26,275 nucleotides of DNA from CAYYMD01 sp964480425 (GTDB taxonomy: Bacteria > Planctomycetota > Phycisphaerae > SM23-33), in contig CAYZPY010000017.1 of the NCBI GenBank assembly GCA_964480425.1, positions 1 to 26,275 of the forward strand, written 5' to 3'. The notes beneath the pieces are model-generated. The model had not been told where the DNA came from. It made no database searches and worked only from the letters and a program-made list of their open reading frames with translations. How positions within the stretch are numbered: position 1 is the stretch's first letter; every line of letters starts with the position of its first letter. Positions 21,640 through 26,275 of this stretch are shown one piece after another. The position numbers and the translations under genes are program-made.

Positions 21640-22269
21640 ATGTCAGTGGAAATCAAATGGCTGGGTCACGCGAGTTTCCGGATATCCGGCGGGGGGGCGG
21701 TGGTTTACATCGACCCGTGGAAGATGGATGAATCGCCGAATGACGCCGACGTTGTTTTCGTCTCGCACGGTCACTTCGATCACCTCTCGGCGGAGGACGT
21801 GGCGAAAGTCTCAAAGGACGGCACGGTGGTGCTTGCCTCGGCCGAGGCGGCGGCGCAAATCCCTGGCGCCAAGACGCTGTCGCCTGGTCAAAGCCAACAG
21901 GTCGGTCCGGTCGCCGTCGAGGCAGTGCCCGCTTACAATGTCGGGAAGCATTTCCACCCGCGCCAAAACGACTGGCTGGGGGCGGTTTTCGAACTTGACG
22001 AGCGTCGAATATACTACGCCGGCGACACCGACTTGATAGACGAGATGTCCGCGCTGGAGAACATAGACGTTGCGCTGCTGCCGGTGGGCGGGACGTACAC
22101 GATGAGCGCGGCCGAGGCGGCAGAGGCGTGCAAGGCCATCGGTCCCGCCGCGGCGATACCGTATCACTGGGGCGACATAGTCGGCTCGGGTCAGGATGCG
22201 CAGAGTTTCTGCGACGCCGCCGGCTGCGACGTGCATGTGCTGAACCCCGGAGAGGCGGTGGAGATATGA
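21640..22269 (+). CDS. Metallo-beta-lactamase-fold hydrolase (UPF0173-like)
   Basis: A 209-residue protein of the metal-dependent hydrolase group with a metallo-beta-lactamase fold. The start IKWLGHASFRI is typical, then VYIDPW, and the metal motif SHGHFDHLS with His43, His45, Asp47 and His48. Later come the HFHPRQNDWLGAVFELD segment, YYAGDTDLID with a metal-bridging Asp, and IPYHWGDIVG near the end with another His. The substrate is unknown. AAGGAG stands eight bases before the ATG, a strong ribosome binding site; longer frames upstream are rejected. Its stop overlaps the next start as ATGA, which indicates coupling with the LarA-family gene. Confidence 0.9.
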   Translation: MSVEIKWLGHASFRISGGGAVVYIDPWKMDESPNDADVVFVSHGHFDHLSAEDVAKVSKDGTVVLASAEAAAQIPGAKTLSPGQSQQVGPVAVEAVPAYNVGKHFHPRQNDWLGAVFELDERRIYYAGDTDLIDEMSALENIDVALLPVGGTYTMSAAEAAEACKAIGPAAAIPYHWGDIVGSGQDAQSFCDAAGCDVHVLNPGEAVEI

Positions 22270-23552
22270 CGGCCGAGGCGGATCTGGCGGGGCGTGGGGA
22301 TGTGAACTCGCCGCTGAGCGACGATGCGGCCGAACAGATAATCGCCGATGCGGCGGGGTGGATTAGGCCCGCCGGCAAGCGCGTGCTGGTGATTATTCCG
22401 GACCACACGCGGACGTGCCCGCTGGGTATGCTGTCGCGGGCGATTTACGAGCACATCGGGCGCCCGGCCGATCGACTGGACTTCCTTGTTGCCCTGGGCA
22501 CGCACCCGCCGCTTTCGGATGAGCGTATAGACCGCCTGCTTGGCGTTGAACCGGGGCGGCGCGGGGAAGTTTTCCCCGGCTCGCACGTGTTCAACCATCG
22601 CTGGGACGACCCCGCCGCGCTGCGGAAGGTCGGCACGCTCCCGGACGTGCGGATTAACGAAATCACCGGCGGGCTGTTCGCGGTGGACGTAGAGGTCACC
22701 GTAAATAAAATGATCTTCGACTACGACGTGGTGCTCGTAGTCGGGCCGGTCTTTCCGCACGAGGTGGTGGGCTTTTCGGGTGGAAGCAAGTATTTCTTTC
22801 CGGGCGTATCGGGTCCGGAAGTGCTGAACTTCTTCCACTGGCTTGGCGCGGTGATAACCAATCCCAAGATAATCGGACACAAGCACACGCCCGTTCGCGC
22901 GACGATAGAGGCCGCCGCCGGCATGCTCGATGTCGAAAAGTACGCCCTGACTATGGTTGTTCGTGGAGAGGAGCTTGCCGGATTGTATTTCGGCGACGTC
23001 GCCGAGGCGTGGTCGGCTGCGGCGAACCTTTCGGCGAAAGTTCACATCGTTTACAAGTCCCGCCCGTTCGATTCGGTGCTTTCCTGTGCTCCGCGCATGT
23101 ACGACGACCTGTGGGTGGGTGGGAAGTGCATGTACAAACTCGAGCCGGTGGTGGCCGATGGCGGCGAGTTGATTATTTACGCCCCGCACATAAGGGAAAT
23201 ATCCCCCACGCACGGGCGGATAATCGAGCGGGTCGGCTATCACAGCCGCGACTACTTCCTGGCGCAGTGGGAGCGGTTCAAGGATTATCCCTGGGGCGTG
23301 CTGGCGCATTCCACGCACGTCAGGGGCATCGGGACTTACGAAAATGGCGTCGAGCGCCTGCGCGTGAACGTGACGCTGGCGACTGGAATACCGCGCCGGC
23401 TGTGCGAGAAAATCAATCTGGGCTATCGCGACCCCAACTCGATAAACCCCGACGATTGGCGCGACAAAGAGGACCAGGGTATGCTATACGTACACAAGGC
23501 CGGTGAAACGCTTTACCGCCTTACGGACCCTCCCGACTGGCAGAAGGTTTGA
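22266..23552 (+). CDS. LarA-family protein (lactate racemase-like, nickel-pincer type)
   Basis: A 428-residue protein of the LarA/DUF2088 family, whose founding member racemises lactate with a covalently bound nickel-pincer nucleotide. The N-terminal domain has PDHTRTCP (Asp46, Arg49) and LVALGTHPPLSDE (His80). A further His is His111. The stretch VFPHEVVGFSGGSKYFFPGVSG holds His165 and Lys175, matching the catalytic His and the cofactor-anchoring Lys of LarA. The C-terminal domain includes GGELIIYAPHIREISPTHG. The substrate may be another 2-hydroxy acid or a sugar acid. Cofactor genes larB, larC and larE are not in the window. The start overlaps the hydrolase stop as ATGA. Confidence 0.85.
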   Translation: MTAEADLAGRGDVNSPLSDDAAEQIIADAAGWIRPAGKRVLVIIPDHTRTCPLGMLSRAIYEHIGRPADRLDFLVALGTHPPLSDERIDRLLGVEPGRRGEVFPGSHVFNHRWDDPAALRKVGTLPDVRINEITGGLFAVDVEVTVNKMIFDYDVVLVVGPVFPHEVVGFSGGSKYFFPGVSGPEVLNFFHWLGAVITNPKIIGHKHTPVRATIEAAAGMLDVEKYALTMVVRGEELAGLYFGDVAEAWSAAANLSAKVHIVYKSRPFDSVLSCAPRMYDDLWVGGKCMYKLEPVVADGGELIIYAPHIREISPTHGRIIERVGYHSRDYFLAQWERFKDYPWGVLAHSTHVRGIGTYENGVERLRVNVTLATGIPRRLCEKINLGYRDPNSINPDDWRDKEDQGMLYVHKAGETLYRLTDPPDWQKV

Positions 23553-23574
23553 CGGTTAACCGGACCCGGGCGGG

Positions 23575-23739
23575 TCACTTATCCAGGTATTCACAATCTT
23601 CGGCGCCGGACTTTCCGCAGCATTTTCTGACCGGCATTCCCGAGCCGCAGGGGCATTTCTTCGAGAGTATAATGTTTTTGAGCCAGTGCGGTAAGGGGTA
23701 TTTGTGCCGCTGGGACTGAATTTCACATGTGTTTTCCAT
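23575..23739 (-). CDS. 54-residue SEC-C motif protein
   Basis: A small protein starting MENTCEIQSQ. It has a short helix-like segment PLPHWLKNIIL and then the zinc-binding SEC-C motif CPCGSGMPVRKCCG, with Cys-x-Cys and Cys-Cys in the usual spacing, and ends EYLDK. SEC-C motifs bind zinc; in SecA the motif contacts SecB and ribosomes. Here it is nearly the whole protein. AAAGG lies upstream of the ATG, and a TATAAT on the minus strand at 23785-23780 could be its -10 box. It is one of three SEC-C-bearing genes in a row on this strand. The motif strongly argues for a real gene in spite of its size. Confidence 0.75.
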   Translation of the reverse strand: MENTCEIQSQRHKYPLPHWLKNIILSKKCPCGSGMPVRKCCGKSGAEDCEYLDK

Positions 23740-23779
23740 TTTTCGCGCCTTTCATGACGTTGCCTTGAGCATTCAACTC

Positions 23780-23785
23780 ATTATA
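23780..23785 (-). promoter_or_regulatory. -10-like box for the 54-residue SEC-C gene
   Basis: A perfect TATAAT on the minus strand, 40 bases upstream of the ATG at 23739. The -35 region is poor, so this is tentative. Confidence 0.3.
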
Positions 23786-23835
23786 GCGCGTTGAAATGCC
23801 GGTCCGGAGGAATCGGCGTCTGTTTCTAATTATTA

Positions 23836-24063
23836 TTACTTTCTCCCGCAGCATTTTTTGTATTTTTTACCGGAGCCGCAGGGGCAGGGGTCGTTTCGCC
23901 CTGGCGCGGCGTCGGCCTGGATGGGGGTGACCTTGTCGGTTTTTTCGAGCAGTTCCTCCTCGGCCTGGATGTCCTCCACGCTGCGCGCCTTTCCGGCAAG
24001 GTCCAGGAGTTGTCGCTTCTTGCGGCGCTTGGAATATCTGTCGCCTATCTTGTCTTTCGCCAT
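23836..24063 (-). CDS. 75-residue SEC-C motif protein
   Basis: A basic, probably helical N-terminus (KIGDRYSKRRKKRQLLDLAGKA) and an acidic middle (EDIQAEEELLEKTDK) lead to the C-terminal SEC-C motif NDPCPCGSGKKYKKCCGRK. Its core is identical to the SecA C-terminus encoded nearby. AAGGA lies seven bases before the ATG at 24063, which I chose; an in-frame ATG at 24081 is the alternative. It starts ten bases after the stop of the 58-residue membrane protein, so the two are probably cotranscribed. The charged N-terminus suggests nucleic acid, ribosome or protein binding; the function is unknown. Confidence 0.8.
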   Translation of the reverse strand: MAKDKIGDRYSKRRKKRQLLDLAGKARSVEDIQAEEELLEKTDKVTPIQADAAPGRNDPCPCGSGKKYKKCCGRK

Positions 24064-24073
24064 ACTGGGGTCC

Positions 24074-24250
24074 TTATTCATGCTGCCTGTCTTCGACGAT
24101 TTTTTGCAGCGAGATGGCGATGGAGCGCAGCGCGATGACGCCCGTCCAGACCAGTCCCGTAAACAAGGCGAAGAATAACAGTTTGACAACGGCGATCAGA
24201 TACTGCGTGTCGCCCTGGTATCCGACGTAAAGCATAGTGTTCGATATCAT
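24074..24250 (-). CDS. 58-residue single-span membrane protein
   Basis: A short frame with the shape of a genuine small membrane protein: a short N-terminal segment (MISNTMLYVGYQGDTQ), one long hydrophobic span at about 18-42 (LIAVVKLLFFALFTGLVWTGVIAL), and a charged tail (QKIVEDRQHE). AAAGGG precedes the ATG at usable spacing. Its stop lies just before the start of the 75-residue SEC-C gene, and the SecA gene ends 57 bases upstream of its start. All three lie on the same strand, so it may be part of a secA-linked unit. I do not recognise a family. Confidence 0.6.
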   Translation of the reverse strand: MISNTMLYVGYQGDTQYLIAVVKLLFFALFTGLVWTGVIALRSIAISLQKIVEDRQHE

Positions 24251-24307
24251 TTTCGTTCCCTTTCCTCGACGACGTTAAGTGTATTAGCGGCGAAATATTT
24301 CGTAGGA

Positions 24308-26275
24308 CTAAAGATTTTTTCCGCAGCATTTTTTGTATTTCTTTCCCGAACCGCACGGGCAGGGGTCGTTTCGCCCGACCTTGGGCTTGTCGCGGACGAT
24401 GGTTTGCACTTTCTGGGTCTGCCCGGCCTGGCGGCTCTCCGCCATCTCCTGTGCGAGGTGGTCGTAACCGGCCAGTTGCTCGTGGACCATGGAGGACACC
24501 TGGTAGACGTTTGCGACCTCGGCCTCGGCGGTCAGGCGGACCTTGAAAACCATGTCGGTGACCTTTTCGCGCACCGAGGTCTGCATCTGCTCGAACTGGC
24601 GGGCGCCTTCGTGTTTGTAGGCCACGCGGGGGTCCTGCTGGGCGAAGCTGCGAAGCCCGATTCCGCTTTTAAGGTGGTCCATCGCCAGCAGGTGGTCCTT
24701 CCAGGTGCTGTCGTAAATCTGAAGCAGGATGAACCGCTCCAGTTCGGTCATCTCTCGGCGGAGGAATTCCCTGCCCGCCTGTACGAGTGCGTCGAAAGCG
24801 TTTGAATCAAGGTCTTGAGGCGAGAGGTCGGTGTCGAAACGGTTTTTGGCGAACTGGGCGGCCGGTTCGGGGTCGGGATTGTCGCCCAAAGACTTCCGGA
24901 TGGTATCGCGCAGTTTGTCGCCGTTGAGCCACTGCTCGGCGATGCCGATTAGTTCGCCGCGGATATCGCCCGGTTTCCTTCCGCGGAAATCCTCGGCGGT
25001 GAAGCCCGTCTCGTACTTGCGGTTGGCCCAGTCCGCCAGACTGCCCAGGGCATACACGTTCTCCGCGCCGGCCTGTCCGATCGTTACGTCCACGACGTAT
25101 TCGACGGGATACTCGATTTCCCGCCGCCCGTACGCCTGTTGGACCTTGTCTTTGAGCGTCTGGGACACCTGCGGCGCCTGGCCGGACAATTCCTCCGCGT
25201 CAATTTCGAGGTCGAACTTGTTCGACACCCATTGTGCCAGTGCGCGGAGCGGGAAGTCTTCCTGGAGGAACCCCGCCACGGGTGTCAGGTCCGCCTGGTC
25301 AACCTTTTCGGCGGCGGCGGCGGCCAACTGTTCTTCGACCTGTGAGGGATTCATGTTCCTCAGTCGGTTCTGGGAAAGGTTCACGTTGAACCTGCTCATT
25401 GCCCAGCTGCACAGACCCTTGAGGTCCCACTGGCGGCGGTCGATCTGTTCGTCCATGTATTCGCCCAGCGTCATGGATATGACGTTGGCGGCTTCTTCCT
25501 TGGCGCGCGACCTGAGGTCGTCCTCGAGATCGTCGAGGTCGTCTTCGCTTCGCGCGCGGACCTGCTCGGCGCCGATGGGGATTAACAGGTTCGCCGACGC
25601 CCACTCTGCGATGCAGCGTGCGGGGTAATCTTCGCTGAGGTAATTATCAACCGCCTCGTCAAGCGACTCATCGAGCATTTCCATGATTATGTTCCGCAGG
25701 CGCCGACCCTCCAGCACCCGCTGCCGGCGGGAGTAGAATTCCTTCCGCTGGTGGTCCATGACCTCGTCGTATTCGAGCAGGTTCTTGCGGATTTCAAAGT
25801 TGCGCTCCTCAACCTTCTTCTGGGCCCGTTCGATACCCTTGGATATTCTGGGGTGTTCGATGGGCTGGTCGCCCTGGAAACCGAGCCATCCCAGCACCTT
25901 CAGGGTCCACGGATCGGCGAAGATGGCCATCAGTTCGTCCCTCAGCGACAGGAAGAACCTGCTGGATCCGGGGTCGCCCTGGCGTCCCGAACGCCCGCGC
26001 AACTGGTTGTCTATGCGTCGCGCCTCGTGGCGCTCCGTGCCGACGATATGCAGTCCACAGGGGACCTGCTCGCGGCACCGGTTTCTGCCGCGGACGGGAA
26101 AGTCGGGGTCGATTTTCGGCTTGAAACAGTGCGCGCAGTTGGTCGACGGGTCGTACTGCGGGCAGTGGATGCAGCACTTGGTGGTTCCCGGGGGGAAGAG
26201 GTCTTCGACTTCCACGCCGAGATCGCGCAGTTTCTCGGCGGGGGGGACCTTGCAGTTTGCGCATACCGTGGGCGG
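24308..26275 (-). CDS. secA: Preprotein translocase subunit SecA (C-terminal 655 residues; N-terminus beyond window)
   Basis: SecA is the ATPase motor that drives proteins through SecYEG. The visible part starts inside nucleotide-binding domain 2 and is open to the window edge. A Cys-rich insertion (nine Cys, 26057-26263) comes just before GLHIVGTERHEARRIDNQLRGRSGRQGDPGSSRFFLSL, the conserved motor motif with its Arg finger. EYDEVMDHQRKEFYSRRQRVL begins the helical scaffold. The next 290 residues or so hold about five degenerate helical modules not found in ordinary SecA. The scaffold resumes with MTELERFILLQIYDSTWKDHLLAMDHLKSGIGLRSFAQQDP, and the protein ends in a SEC-C zinc motif (NDPCPCGSGKKYKKCCGKNL). 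The full protein should be well over 1,000 residues. Confidence 0.96.
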   Translation of the reverse strand, partial: PPTVCANCKVPPAEKLRDLGVEVEDLFPPGTTKCCIHCPQYDPSTNCAHCFKPKIDPDFPVRGRNRCREQVPCGLHIVGTERHEARRIDNQLRGRSGRQGDPGSSRFFLSLRDELMAIFADPWTLKVLGWLGFQGDQPIEHPRISKGIERAQKKVEERNFEIRKNLLEYDEVMDHQRKEFYSRRQRVLEGRRLRNIIMEMLDESLDEAVDNYLSEDYPARCIAEWASANLLIPIGAEQVRARSEDDLDDLEDDLRSRAKEEAANVISMTLGEYMDEQIDRRQWDLKGLCSWAMSRFNVNLSQNRLRNMNPSQVEEQLAAAAAEKVDQADLTPVAGFLQEDFPLRALAQWVSNKFDLEIDAEELSGQAPQVSQTLKDKVQQAYGRREIEYPVEYVVDVTIGQAGAENVYALGSLADWANRKYETGFTAEDFRGRKPGDIRGELIGIAEQWLNGDKLRDTIRKSLGDNPDPEPAAQFAKNRFDTDLSPQDLDSNAFDALVQAGREFLRREMTELERFILLQIYDSTWKDHLLAMDHLKSGIGLRSFAQQDPRVAYKHEGARQFEQMQTSVREKVTDMVFKVRLTAEAEVANVYQVSSMVHEQLAGYDHLAQEMAESRQAGQTQKVQTIVRDKPKVGRNDPCPCGSGKKYKKCCGKNL

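Noticed and set aside
1..26275. CRISPR array, prophage, IS element or biosynthetic cluster
   Set aside because: No regularly spaced direct repeats, cas-like genes, transposases, phage structural genes or modular synthases are visible.

Overview
The window is a 26.3 kb stretch of a GC-rich bacterial chromosome, most likely from a Planctomycetota lineage close to Phycisphaerae. Several things suggest this: small Cys-rich and SEC-C proteins, a SecA enlarged by a Cys-rich insertion and extra helical modules, a non-canonical Nramp-like transporter, and scattered housekeeping genes with few long operons. It has the character of a metagenome-assembled scaffold, with one 10-N gap (14450-14459) inside a gene. 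There is no prophage, CRISPR array, IS element or rRNA. The lineage call is inference from gene style, not from a marker-gene search.

Layout. 1-2.1 kb: an acidic hypothetical protein, an orphan HicB-like protein, then on the minus strand a small Cys-rich protein overlapping a XerC/D recombinase. 2.2-4.6 kb (minus): a lipoprotein and a polytopic membrane protein. 4.65-7.25 kb (plus): tilS, an orphan MlaE-type permease and a short Mpo1/DUF962 protein. 7.3-9.6 kb: a Tat-exported lipoprotein amidase, tRNA-Leu(CAA) with a GIY-YIG nuclease gene wedged between the tRNA and a second, 5'-truncated tRNA-Leu fragment, a repeat-rich noncoding stretch, and an exported nitroreductase. 9.7-13.5 kb: proC, a Mut7-C RNase-like protein, a beta-propeller-like lipoprotein and a sirtuin. 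13.5-15.0 kb: the gapped Nramp-like gene. 15.15-19.8 kb (plus): a SHOCT-like membrane protein, clpX, a GAF/PP2C (SpoIIE/RsbU-type) phosphatase and a DUF89-like protein. 19.8-21.4 kb (minus): iscU and iscS, overlapping by ATGA. 21.6-23.55 kb (plus): a metallo-beta-lactamase-fold hydrolase coupled to a LarA-family enzyme. 23.57-26.275 kb (minus): two mini SEC-C proteins, a 58-residue membrane protein and the C-terminal half of SecA, which runs off the window edge.

How genes work together. iscS/iscU form a sulfur-donor/scaffold pair, although this IscU has Ser where the second ligand Cys is expected. clpX shares a probable leaderless promoter with its small membrane partner. SecA and the neighbouring small proteins carry near-identical SEC-C zinc motifs. 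The strongest candidate for an undescribed system is the compact unit at about 8203-8518. It consists of a copy of the tRNA-Leu 3' portion plus a GIY-YIG gene and abuts exactly a degenerate second copy of the tRNA 3' portion. That second copy is broken by two short palindromic inserts, each placed immediately before a TTCAA loop sequence. It looks like a minimal tRNA-targeting, homing-type element.
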